DNA of 64,000 nt from Actinocorallia longicatena. GTDB lineage: Bacteria; Actinomycetota; Actinomycetes; Streptosporangiales; Streptosporangiaceae. Of the stretch, positions 34,719-42,385 are shown one piece after another (the first letter of the stretch is position 1; the number at the start of each line of letters is the position of its first letter). The stretch spans positions 372,001-436,000 of the forward strand of contig NZ_BAAAUV010000002.1 of NCBI RefSeq assembly GCF_039534125.1, given 5' to 3'. Position numbers and translations under genes: made by a program. The notes under the pieces are model-generated. The model did not search any database, was not told the origin of the DNA, and saw nothing but the letters and a program-made list of their open reading frames with translations.

Positions 34719-35597
34719 TCACGGAAGATCTTCGAGCGCGTCGAGGGCCTCGTCGAAGGTCGTGACCAGCCGCGTTCCCGGCGGGAGATCGCGCTCCGAC
34801 CAGCCGGGACCGGCCAGGATCAGCCGCTCTCCCGCCTCGGGCAGCGCGTCCGCGTCGGCGTGCTCCGGGATCTGCGCCCACACCACGATCCGGGCGGGCG
34901 CCAGCCGTCCGGCCGCCGCCGCGAGCGCCGTGCCCGGGACCCGCGCGCCCAGCATCCGCACGGTCCTGCCGCGCTCCGCCCCGGCCGCGGCGAGCGCCTC
35001 CAGCGCCAGCGTGTGCTCCTCGCCGGGGGCGGCCGCCAGCAGCACCACCGGCCCGGACGCCTCCCCGGACGCCCGTTCCCGCAGGGCCGTGGACGCGCAC
35101 CACGACACGAGATGCTCCACCTCCACGAAATCCCCGCCGCTCTCCTCCCACCGCATCCCGATCCCGACGAGCAGCGGCGTCAGGATCTCCGTCCACACCG
35201 CCCGCGTCCCGTGCTCGGCGAGCTGCTCCCGCATCGCGGCCAGCAGCCCCTGCCCGTCCAGGGCGACGGCGGCCCTGGCCAGGCCCTGTGCGGCCCGGTC
35301 GGCGCGGCCGACCGGGATGGTCCGGCCCCCTCCCGTCCGCTTCGTCCCGCCGTCGGCGGACCGTCCGCGCAGCGCCGCCCTGGCCGCCTCCGCGGGCGGG
35401 ACCCCGGCGTAGACCAGGCGGCGCATCTCCCGCAGCCGCTCCAGGTCGGCGGGCGTGTACCGCCGGTGCCGTCCGCTCTCGCGCGAGCTCGGCCCGATCC
35501 CGTACCGCCGGTCCCAGCTGCGCAGGGTCGTCACGGCGACGCCCAGCAGCGTCGCGACGGCCCCCGCTCCGAGCGCCGGCCCCGATTCGTCGTCCAC
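34719..35597 (-). CDS. MerR-family regulator with B12-binding-like domain
   Basis: The 292-residue protein has a MerR helix-turn-helix (GAGAVATLLGVAVTTLRSWDRRYGIGPS, RRYTPADLERLREMRRLV) and a C-terminal region like the cobalamin-binding modules of CarH/LitR light sensors. The helical cap has Trp followed after 10 residues by Glu-His (WEESGG..., EHLVSWC), close to but one residue longer than the Wx9EH motif. The Rossmann part has PGEEHTLALEAL, where the ExHxxG B12-ligand motif keeps its His but not the Gly. It may therefore bind cobalamin poorly or another ligand. No carotenoid genes are adjacent. Confidence 0.75.
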   Translation of the reverse strand: MDDESGPALGAGAVATLLGVAVTTLRSWDRRYGIGPSSRESGRHRRYTPADLERLREMRRLVYAGVPPAEAARAALRGRSADGGTKRTGGGRTIPVGRADRAAQGLARAAVALDGQGLLAAMREQLAEHGTRAVWTEILTPLLVGIGMRWEESGGDFVEVEHLVSWCASTALRERASGEASGPVVLLAAAPGEEHTLALEALAAAGAERGRTVRMLGARVPGTALAAAAGRLAPARIVVWAQIPEHADADALPEAGERLILAGPGWSERDLPPGTRLVTTFDEALDALEDLP

Positions 35598-35629
35598 CCG
35601 GCCATTGTCGGCCCGCGGACGCCCCTCGT

Positions 35630-35673
35630 CCCGGACCCACGCCCGGACCCATGCCCGGACCCATACCCGGACC
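35630..35673. repeat. 12-base tandem repeat, 3.7 copies
   Basis: Units CCCGGACCCACG, CCCGGACCCATG and CCCGGACCCATA plus a partial CCCGGACC run head to tail, ending directly at the stop codon of the lipoprotein gene and 32 bases upstream of the MerR start. It lies in the presumed MerR promoter region. Confidence 0.7.
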
Positions 35674-36555
35674 TCAGTGGGAGAAGGCCTCGATACAGGT
35701 GCCCTCGCCGTTGCGGCCGTGGACGGACAGGGTGACCTCGCGGGGCGTCACCGAGCCGGTGACGCAGGCGGCCCGGCCCACCCGGACGTCGACGACCGCA
35801 CCGGGCGGCGCCGCCTCCCCGGTCGCGGCCGAGGCGCGGAACGCGCTGGTGAACGCCCGGTCCTCGCGCAGCCCCGCCGCCAGCAGGGCGGCCCGCACCG
35901 TCCCCGGAGCGACGTCGCCCCGCCTCCTGACCCGCTCCAGCACCGGCCGGATCCTCCCGGCAACGAGATCCCCCGCCGCCTGGTCGGCCGCGCTCAGCTC
36001 CCTGCGCCGCTTCCACCCGTTGTTGTCGGCGTGGTGCGGCGCCCCGTCCCCGGTCTGGCTTCCGGTGGCGTCGCGGGACCTCACCCAGGGCCCGACCCCG
36101 ACCGTCGCCCCCGCGCTCACCTCGATCGTCGTGCCGTCCAGCCGCAGCGCGGGCCGCCCGACGTCCAGGACGGCCGTCACCGGCCTCCGCCCCGCCGGGT
36201 TCCGCCAGTGGATCGCGGCGGAGGCCGTCTCGCCCGGCGCGAGGACCACCGACCGCTCGGCCCGCCCGAACGACGGAGCCGCCGCGATCCGCACGCGGAC
36301 GGCCCTCCCCGCGGCGTCGGAGAACACCACCTCGGGACGCCCCGCGACCCGGTACGGGACCGTCCCGCAGTTCCACAGGTCGAGCCCCAGCACGTGCTCC
36401 CCGCCGGCCGCGTCGACCGGTCCTGAGCCCAGCCGCACTCCGGACTCCGGGCACTCCTCGACCGGCGGCTTTGTCGCCTCCCCCGCCCCGGGCGCCCGCT
36501 CCTCGCCGCACCCCGCGACCAGCACCAGCAGCGCCAGCACGACCGGCGTCCTCAT
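35674..36555 (-). CDS. Secreted lipoprotein with DUF4232-like domain
   Basis: The 293-residue precursor starts MRTPVVLALLVLVAGC, with a lipobox LVAGC (Cys 16) for lipid anchoring. The first half of the mature protein (ECPESGVRLGSG ... GLDLWNCGTVPYRV ... VVLAPGETASAAIHWRN) resembles DUF4232, a beta-sandwich common in actinomycete lipoproteins. The second half is of unknown fold and has a closing Cys pair (AACVTGS, GTCIEAF). Its ATG overlaps the stop of the acyl ligase by 4 bases, so it is the last gene of the condensing-enzyme operon and may handle the product at the cell surface (inference). Confidence 0.75.
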   Translation of the reverse strand: MRTPVVLALLVLVAGCGEERAPGAGEATKPPVEECPESGVRLGSGPVDAAGGEHVLGLDLWNCGTVPYRVAGRPEVVFSDAAGRAVRVRIAAAPSFGRAERSVVLAPGETASAAIHWRNPAGRRPVTAVLDVGRPALRLDGTTIEVSAGATVGVGPWVRSRDATGSQTGDGAPHHADNNGWKRRRELSAADQAAGDLVAGRIRPVLERVRRRGDVAPGTVRAALLAAGLREDRAFTSAFRASAATGEAAPPGAVVDVRVGRAACVTGSVTPREVTLSVHGRNGEGTCIEAFSH

Positions 36556-38036
36556 GACAGCCGCTCCCTGAGCGTCGCCCGGTCGAGCTTCCGGCCGCGC
36601 CCCGCGTAGGGCAGCTCGCCGACCAGGACGACCCGGTCGGGCAGCGCCTCGGCGTCGAGGATCTTCGCGAGCCGCCGCCGGAGCCACTGCTCCGAGACGT
36701 CGCCGACGACCGCGAGCACGACCTCCTCGTCCCCGGTCTCCGGATCGGGAACCCCGACGATCGCCGCCTCCCGCACCCCGTCGAGCGCCGTGATCGCCGG
36801 CTCGTAGAGCCCCGGGTAGAGATTGAACTTGCCCCGGATCAGCATGTCCTTCTTGCGTCCCAGCAGGACGATCCGGTCGCCGTCGAGACGGGCCAGGTCA
36901 CCGGTCGCCAGCTCGGTGTGGTCCTCCTCGCCCAGGTAGGACCTGCTCATGTTGGGCCCGCCCAGGAACAGCTCCCCGTCCTCGGCGATCCGTGCGGTGA
37001 CCCCGGGCAGGAGCGGCCCGAGCAGGTCGCCGCCGCCGGTGTGGGCGAGCTTCTCCCGCGCCGAGGCGATCGCCACGGGCACGATCTCCGTCATCGCGTA
37101 GACCGACAGCACCTCGGCACCGGGCGCGGCATCGACCGCCCTGCGCAGCACCCCCGCGGGGGCGGGGGCCGCGCCGAGGATCACGTGCCGCAGCGACTCC
37201 GGCAGTTCCGGCGCGACGTCCAGCAGCTCCCCGAGATGGACGGGCACGCAGAAGGTGTGGGTGGCGGCCCGCTCCGCGAGCTGGCCGACGAAATCGGCCG
37301 CCGGGCAGAACAGCGGCGGCATCGACCAGCACGCCCCTGCGACCAGGGTCGGCAGGCCCAGCATGAGCTGGTCGGTGTGGACGATGTCGCCCGTCCCGAG
37401 CGGCACCCGCTCGCGGAACAGCGCCAGCCCGGCGGAGAGCGAGTCCTCGGTGTGCACGACCGCCCGCGGCGCCGCCGTCGTGCCCGAAGTGAAGATCACC
37501 ACGGCGGGCGCCCCCGGCTCGGCCTCCGCGGGCCCCTCGTGCGGGACGCGCCGGGCGAGCCAGCGGTCGAGGGAGTGGGCGCCGCGCGGGACGCCCGGCA
37601 GCCACCGCCCGGTGTGGACGTGCCGCATCGGCAGCTCCGACAGCTTCGGCAGCAGCAGCCCCCGCCGCCGGGCATAGGCCCGGACGGGCGCGATCCGGCT
37701 GGCGGCGTAGAGCACCGACTCGGCCGCCGACCAGCGGGGCGCGGCCAGCCTCAACCGGGCCTCGAACATCTCGGGGCCCGCCCCCGGATCGGCGAACACC
37801 ACGACTCCGCGCGCCGCGACCACGCCGAGGGCGAGGACCAGCGCCTGCGGCGAGGGACGCACCGAGAACAGCACCCCGTCACCGGGTTCCAGGCCCGCGT
37901 TCAGGAAGCCGTCCCGCACCGCCAGGACGCGCCTCCGCAGCTCGCCGTACGACATCGGGACGCCGTCCCCGGAGATCAGGGCGACCTGATCGGGCGTGGC
38001 GTCGGCCCGCGCGAGGACCTGCCGGACCAGGCTCAT
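36552..38036 (-). CDS. Adenylate-forming ligase, OleC/acyl-CoA-ligase-like
   Basis: The 494-residue ANL-superfamily enzyme has FTSGTTAAPRAVVH (P-loop), MTEIVPVAIAS, TGDLARLDGDRIVLLGRKKDMLIRGKFNLYPG and a C-terminal catalytic Lys (GRGRKLDRATL). The VVFADPGAGPEMFEARLRLAAP stretch recalls the DPGxG segment of OleC-type beta-lactone synthetases rather than standard fatty acyl ligases. With an OleA-like condensing enzyme in the same operon, it could either load an acyl chain or close a beta-lactone; I cannot decide. The ATG overlaps the P450 stop and its own stop overlaps the lipoprotein ATG (both ATGA). Confidence 0.8.
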   Translation of the reverse strand: MSLVRQVLARADATPDQVALISGDGVPMSYGELRRRVLAVRDGFLNAGLEPGDGVLFSVRPSPQALVLALGVVAARGVVVFADPGAGPEMFEARLRLAAPRWSAAESVLYAASRIAPVRAYARRRGLLLPKLSELPMRHVHTGRWLPGVPRGAHSLDRWLARRVPHEGPAEAEPGAPAVVIFTSGTTAAPRAVVHTEDSLSAGLALFRERVPLGTGDIVHTDQLMLGLPTLVAGACWSMPPLFCPAADFVGQLAERAATHTFCVPVHLGELLDVAPELPESLRHVILGAAPAPAGVLRRAVDAAPGAEVLSVYAMTEIVPVAIASAREKLAHTGGGDLLGPLLPGVTARIAEDGELFLGGPNMSRSYLGEEDHTELATGDLARLDGDRIVLLGRKKDMLIRGKFNLYPGLYEPAITALDGVREAAIVGVPDPETGDEEVVLAVVGDVSEQWLRRRLAKILDAEALPDRVVLVGELPYAGRGRKLDRATLRERLS

Positions 38037-39202
38037 GAGCGTTCCCTTCCCGGAGCGGTGCGGGCGCGGACGACGAGGGAGGAGTAGGTCGGCAGGAGGA
38101 CCCGCCGCGCGGCCCGCCGCGAGACGACCTCGAGCGCGGGACCGTCCAGGACGACCCGGGCGACGGCCCTGATCTCGGCCATGGCCAGCGGAAAGCCGAT
38201 GCAGAAGTGCGGACCGGCACCGAACCACAGGCGCTTCAGGTCGGGCGCGTCGCCGTCGAGGGAGAAGGGCCCCGCGTCGGCGCAGCAGTTGTGGGTGGCG
38301 ATGACGACACGGTCGCCGGGGCGGACCACGACCCCAGCGACGGTCCGCTCGGCATGGACGCTCCGCAGCATGACGGGCGTGGGCGTCGTCAGCCGCATCG
38401 CCTCGTCGACCGCGCGGTCCAGCAGCCCTTCGGGATCGGCGGCGACGCGGTCCAGCGTCCCGGTGTCGTGGAGCAGGGCGAACAGCCGGGGCACGAGGGT
38501 CGCGACGGTCTCGGTGCCGGTCAGGAAGAACGCCCCCGCCGCCCCCCTGGCCTCGGCCTCCGACAGCCCGAGGACCTTCATCCGGCCCATGACCGTCGCC
38601 TCGTCGCCCGCGCGGTAGGCCTCGGCCGCGATGTCGCCGAGCGGCCCGAGGACCTCCTTGGCCCGGCGCACCTGGGACGGCTTCAGCGTCCTGCTCCGCA
38701 GGCTCACCATCGACACGACCCGCTCGCCCTGCTCGAACCAGTGCCGTGCGTCGGCCTCGCCGGGGGCCCGCAGCCCGATGACCTCGCAGATCACCGAACC
38801 GGCCATGGTCCGCATCTCGTCGACGAGGTCGACGGCCTCGCCGCGCTCCAGCCGGGCCGCCAGGTCCTTCAGCGGCGCCTCCAGCACGCGAGCGCACAGG
38901 GCCGTGGTCGTCGCGGGCGTGAACAGCTCGGTGAGCCTCCGGCGCAGGGCCCGGTGGCCCTCGCCCTCCATGTTGAGCAGGACCGAGGGGCCGAGGATCG
39001 GCGTCCAGAGGTCGCCGGGCGAGCCGGGGCCGTCCTTCCGGAAGGCCTCGCCGTCCATCAGCACCGCCCGCGCCGCCGCCGCGTCGTTGACCACACAGCC
39101 GAGGCCCGGCACCCGCACGACCGGACCGCGCCTGGCCAGCCCGCGCAGCAGCGGATAGGCGAACGGGTGGGCCGTCAGGTAGAGCCTGCGCTCCCAGTTC
39201 AT
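38033..39202 (-). CDS. Cytochrome P450 of the condensing-enzyme operon
   Basis: The 389-residue P450 has the I-helix motif FLTGTETVA, K-helix ExxR (DEAMRLTTP) and heme loop FGAGPHFCIG with the thiolate Cys at about 334. It is clearly paralogous to the divergent P450 at 41083: both share HDTG, TPTPV/TPAPV, CADAGPF/DNDAGPF, RLWFGAG/QLWFGAG and a C-terminal LLPTYSSLVVRAR-type end. Bacterial P450s of this size oxidise hydrophobic substrates with ferredoxin electrons. Four-base overlaps link it to the glycosyltransferase before and ligase after it. Confidence 0.9.
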   Translation of the reverse strand: MNWERRLYLTAHPFAYPLLRGLARRGPVVRVPGLGCVVNDAAAARAVLMDGEAFRKDGPGSPGDLWTPILGPSVLLNMEGEGHRALRRRLTELFTPATTTALCARVLEAPLKDLAARLERGEAVDLVDEMRTMAGSVICEVIGLRAPGEADARHWFEQGERVVSMVSLRSRTLKPSQVRRAKEVLGPLGDIAAEAYRAGDEATVMGRMKVLGLSEAEARGAAGAFFLTGTETVATLVPRLFALLHDTGTLDRVAADPEGLLDRAVDEAMRLTTPTPVMLRSVHAERTVAGVVVRPGDRVVIATHNCCADAGPFSLDGDAPDLKRLWFGAGPHFCIGFPLAMAEIRAVARVVLDGPALEVVSRRAARRVLLPTYSSLVVRARTAPGRERS

Positions 39203-39933
39203 CTGATGTCCACGACCTCGGGGGTGTAGCGGTGGTCGGCGTACCAGCCGAGGGTGCCGCGCAGCCCGTAGGCGCGCAGCCGCCGGACCGACCCGTAGAC
39301 GATCATCCGGCGGGACAGCCCGTAGGAGCGGGTCAGCCTGCGGACGCGGTTGACCAGCGCCCGGTCCTCGTGGACGTCCTCGATCCGGGTGCGGGGGAAG
39401 CCGCCGGCCTTCTCGTAGAGCTCCGCGGTGATCGCCATGTTGCAGCCCGGCATCATCACGTACGGCCCGATGTATCCGGGATCGCGGTTGCCGGGCCGGA
39501 ACCGCCCGAAGGCCGCGGCGACCCCGATGACGGCCGGCAGCAGCCGCCGCTCCCAGAACTTCAGCGGGAACTCGTCGGTGCGGGGCCGCAGCGGGCCGCT
39601 GACCATGGCGAGCCCCTCCGCGAACGCCGCCCGCACCGAGGCGGTCCACTCGTCGTCGGGCAGGCAGTCGGCGTCGGTCCTGGCGATGTGGGTGGCGCCG
39701 TTGAGGATGGCGTGCCGGAACCCGGTGTCGGCGGCGGCGCCGGTCCCCTTCTGCCCCTCGGAGATCAGCCGGACGCCGCGGAACCCCCGGACGATCACCG
39801 CGGTCCCGTCGGTGCTGCCGTTGTCGACGACCACCACGGTGAAGTCGCGGTCGGTCTGCCGCGCCAGCCGGGTCAGGGTCGCCCCGATCGACTTCTCCTC
39901 GTTGTACGCCGGGATCACGACCCAGAGATCCAT
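39199..39933 (-). CDS. Family 2 glycosyltransferase
   Basis: The 244-residue GT2 enzyme begins LWVVIPAYNEEKSIGATL, has VVVVDNGSTDGT, and the nucleotide-sugar/metal site TDADCLPDDEW, with RIEDVHEDRALVNRV in the acceptor half. No strong membrane domain is seen, although GVAAAFGRFRPGNRDPG may contact the membrane. The ATG at 39933 has GGAGGGG at 6 bases; an ATG at 39966, overlapping the condensing-enzyme stop, would add 11 residues. Its place in the operon suggests it glycosylates the lipid or polyketide-like product (inference). Confidence 0.82.
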   Translation of the reverse strand: MDLWVVIPAYNEEKSIGATLTRLARQTDRDFTVVVVDNGSTDGTAVIVRGFRGVRLISEGQKGTGAAADTGFRHAILNGATHIARTDADCLPDDEWTASVRAAFAEGLAMVSGPLRPRTDEFPLKFWERRLLPAVIGVAAAFGRFRPGNRDPGYIGPYVMMPGCNMAITAELYEKAGGFPRTRIEDVHEDRALVNRVRRLTRSYGLSRRMIVYGSVRRLRAYGLRGTLGWYADHRYTPEVVDIR

Positions 39934-39962
39934 CCGCACCCCCTCCGCGCCCGTCCCGCCCG

Positions 39963-40946
39963 TCATGACCACTCGGCGAACGCGACCCCGAGGCTCACCC
40001 CGCCCGCGAGCCCGACGAAGGCCACCCGGTCCCCGGGGGCCAGCCTCCCCTCCGCGACGGCCGTGGCGAGCTGGAGCGGCATCGTGGCCGAGGCGACGTT
40101 GCCGTGCTCGGGCAGCGTGACGACCAGCTTCCCCGCCGGGATCCCGAGAATGACCCGGAGGATCTCCAGATAGGGCAGGGTGACCTGGTGGACCAGGACG
40201 ACCGCGAAGTCGTCCCAGGTCAGATCGTGCCTGGCCAGGGCGTCGAGCCAGAGGGCCGGACCCTGCCCGACGAAGGCGTCCTTGAGCTTGCGGCCGTCGC
40301 CGGAGAAGTAGGAGAACTCCTCGTCGCGCGGATGGGCCGAGCCGCCCCCCGGCAGCGTGCCGATCTCCCAGGCCGCCGAGACCGCCGAGAAGGCGAACTC
40401 GAAGAGGCCGCCCCCGCGGGTCTCCTCGAGGATCATCGCCGATCCCGCGTCCGACAGCGTGTAGCCCGCGAAGGCGTCGACGAACTGGGGCCGGTCGCGG
40501 ACCGTCCAGCGGATCGCCCGGGACGGGGTCTCCCCGCCGCAGACCAGGACGCGCCGGTACTGGCCGGTCCTGATGAGGGCGTCGGCGACCTGCATGCCGT
40601 TGAGGAAGGAGTTGCAGGCGTTCTTGATGTCGAAGACCGGGCAGGTCAGGCCGAGTTTCGCCGCGACGATGTGGCCGGTGGCCGGCTCGATCATGTCCTG
40701 CGAAGCCGAGGCGAAGACCAGAAGGTCCGGCTCCGCCCCCTGGTCGGCGAGGAGCTTGGCCGCCGCCTCCGCCGCCAGGTCGGACGCCTGCTGGTCGTCG
40801 CGCATCACGTGCCGCGACCTGATGCCGGTCATCCGTTCGACGATCGTCGGATGCGGCCGGTAGGGCCCGATCCGCGCCTCGACTTCTCTGCTGGTGACGG
40901 TCTGCTCCGGGAGGTAGGCCGCCACACCCGCGATCCGTGCTCTCAT
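39963..40946 (-). CDS. 3-oxoacyl-ACP synthase III-family condensing enzyme (FabH/OleA-like)
   Basis: The 327-residue thiolase-fold enzyme has the KAS III catalytic triad: Cys111 (KNACNSFLNGMQVAD), His253 (LVHQVTLPY) and Asn283 (PEHGNVASATMPL). It starts RIAGVAAYLPEQTVTSREVE. The pattern around ASDLAAEAAAK, EPATGHIVAAKLG and the C-terminal GDRVAFVGLAGGVSLG resembles both FabH and OleA, which condenses two acyl-CoAs head to head. Since the operon has no ACP, KR or malonyl transferase, a stand-alone condensation is more likely than primary fatty acid synthesis. It is the first gene of the operon, divergent from a P450. Confidence 0.87.
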   Translation of the reverse strand: MRARIAGVAAYLPEQTVTSREVEARIGPYRPHPTIVERMTGIRSRHVMRDDQQASDLAAEAAAKLLADQGAEPDLLVFASASQDMIEPATGHIVAAKLGLTCPVFDIKNACNSFLNGMQVADALIRTGQYRRVLVCGGETPSRAIRWTVRDRPQFVDAFAGYTLSDAGSAMILEETRGGGLFEFAFSAVSAAWEIGTLPGGGSAHPRDEEFSYFSGDGRKLKDAFVGQGPALWLDALARHDLTWDDFAVVLVHQVTLPYLEILRVILGIPAGKLVVTLPEHGNVASATMPLQLATAVAEGRLAPGDRVAFVGLAGGVSLGVAFAEWS

Positions 40947-40986
40947 GCGCCCAGCCTCGTCCGTTTTCGGCCCGCGCACATCGGCG

Positions 40987-41036
40987 CGGATACCTAGTCC
41001 AATATGAGGAGAAATACTCATCTTTGTCAGTATCCG
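40987..41036. promoter_or_regulatory. Nested dyad in the divergent promoter of the condensing-enzyme cluster
   Basis: CGGATAC (40987-40993) pairs with GTATCCG (41030-41036), and inside it ATGAG (41004-41008) pairs with CTCAT (41017-41021); both dyads share nearly one centre at about 41012. The interval is notably AT-rich for this genome. It is a good candidate operator controlling both the minus-strand operon and the P450 at 41083. Confidence 0.55.
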
Positions 41037-41082
41037 TCGCGGCATCATCGCACCAACTGGCACCACCTTCGGAAGGAGTTCG

Positions 41083-42282
41083 ATGGATCGGCACGAGGCC
41101 CGGCTGCTGAGAAGCGGCAACCCCTGGCTCTACGCGCTCGTGCGGGCGTCCCGGTTCACCGGGCCGATCCGCCGGGTGCCCCGGCTGGGCTGGCTCGTCA
41201 CCGATCCGGTGATCGCACGGCGGATCCTCAACGACCACGCCCACTTCTCCATGGGCGGCGAGGGCGGCGTGGGCCACCTGTGGACCCAGCTCTTCGGGCC
41301 CGAGATGGCCGGGCTCTTCGACGGATCCGGTCACTCCCGGGTCCGCGCCGCCGCCCGTGACCTGTTCACCGAGGCCGCCGCCGCCGACCTGGTCGAGCGC
41401 ACCCAGGGCGCCCGCTACCGGCGCCTGGCCAAGGACCTGGCGAACGGCGAGACCGTCGACATCGCCCTGGCCACCCGGGTCCTTTCGGGCCGCCTCGTCT
41501 CCCATCTGCTCGGCCTCGACCACGGCAGGGATCCGGAGAACGACGCCGACGGGCCCCCGCTGGAGCTGTTCGCGCTCGGCGAGCGGCTGGCCTCCCTCGC
41601 CCTCGGCACGGCCGCGAGCACCGACCTGCCGCCCGGGAAGATCGCCGAGGCGAAGGAGCTGGTCGCGGAGATCACCCGGGCCGTCCCCCACGCCTACGAG
41701 CACGCCGGGACCGACACGATCCTCGGCCGGTGCCGGGAGATCGGGATGAGCCTCGAGCTGACCCGCGGCCTGGCGACGCTGCTGTCGGTCGCCGGCACCG
41801 AGACCGGGGCCTCGGGGACGTCCAGGACGGTCGCGCTGCTCCACGACACCGGCCAGATGCGCCTGCTGCTCGCCCGTCCGGCGCTGCTCCCCAACGCCGT
41901 CCGGGAGGGCCTGCGGGTCTCCACCCCGGCGCCGGTGATCGGCCGGCACGTGGCCGCGGACGTGACCGTCTCCGGCCGCCGCCTGCGGTCCGGCGAGCGC
42001 GCCGTGATCCTCACCTACCGCGCCGACAACGACGCGGGACCCTTCGACATCGAGCGCGAGTACGTCACGCAGACCCGGCAGCTGTGGTTCGGGGCCGGAC
42101 GCCATCTGTGCCTGGGCGCCGCCGTGGCCCGCACCCAGGTCGCGCGGATGCTGGAGGCCCTCACGGAGAGCGGCGCGGAATGGGAGATCGTCGGACGCGA
42201 GGCGGCCAGGGGCGCGCTGGTCCCGACCTACCGGTCGCTTCTGGTCCGGTCGCGGCGGGTCCCGGCACCTCCATCAAACTAG
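41083..42282 (+). CDS. Cytochrome P450, divergent from the condensing-enzyme operon
   Basis: The 399-residue P450 has SVAGTETGA in the I helix, ExxR (REGLRVSTP) and heme loop FGAGRHLCLG, Cys at about 343. It is a paralogue of the P450 at 38033, so two related oxygenases serve the cluster or act on successive positions of one product. The ATG has GGAAGGAG at 4 bases. Its TAG stop forms the first three bases of a KstR-type palindrome at 42280, which belongs to the next gene's promoter. Substrate unknown. Confidence 0.9.
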   Translation: MDRHEARLLRSGNPWLYALVRASRFTGPIRRVPRLGWLVTDPVIARRILNDHAHFSMGGEGGVGHLWTQLFGPEMAGLFDGSGHSRVRAAARDLFTEAAAADLVERTQGARYRRLAKDLANGETVDIALATRVLSGRLVSHLLGLDHGRDPENDADGPPLELFALGERLASLALGTAASTDLPPGKIAEAKELVAEITRAVPHAYEHAGTDTILGRCREIGMSLELTRGLATLLSVAGTETGASGTSRTVALLHDTGQMRLLLARPALLPNAVREGLRVSTPAPVIGRHVAADVTVSGRRLRSGERAVILTYRADNDAGPFDIEREYVTQTRQLWFGAGRHLCLGAAVARTQVARMLEALTESGAEWEIVGREAARGALVPTYRSLLVRSRRVPAPPSN

Positions 42283-42293
42283 AACATGTTCTT
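42280..42293. promoter_or_regulatory. KstR-type operator 1 upstream of fadA5
   Basis: TAGAACATGTTCTT matches TnnAACnnGTTnnA except for the last base. It starts at the stop codon of the P450 and is about 93 bases before the fadA5 ATG. Confidence 0.65.
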
Positions 42294-42338
42294 ATTAGGT
42301 CATCGCCTCAGCGGTATCCCCGGACTACCGGAGCTAAA

Positions 42339-42352
42339 TAGAACGCGTTACA
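42339..42352. promoter_or_regulatory. KstR-type operator 2 upstream of fadA5
   Basis: TAGAACGCGTTACA is an exact match to TnnAACnnGTTnnA, 33 bases before the fadA5 ATG. A further half-site, GTTCTA, lies at 42370-42375. Confidence 0.75.
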
Positions 42353-42385
42353 GTCAGGATTGGAATGACGTTCTAGGAGGTTGGT

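Noticed and set aside
39934..42105. Upstream extension of the glycosyltransferase frame to 42105
   Set aside because: The sequence before 39933 is antisense or out of phase with the condensing enzyme and P450; a strong ribosome site fixes the start at 39933.
42363..42375. Third KstR box just before fadA5
   Set aside because: Only the right half (GTTCTA) is intact; the left half reads ATG instead of AAC, so it is noted only as a half-site.
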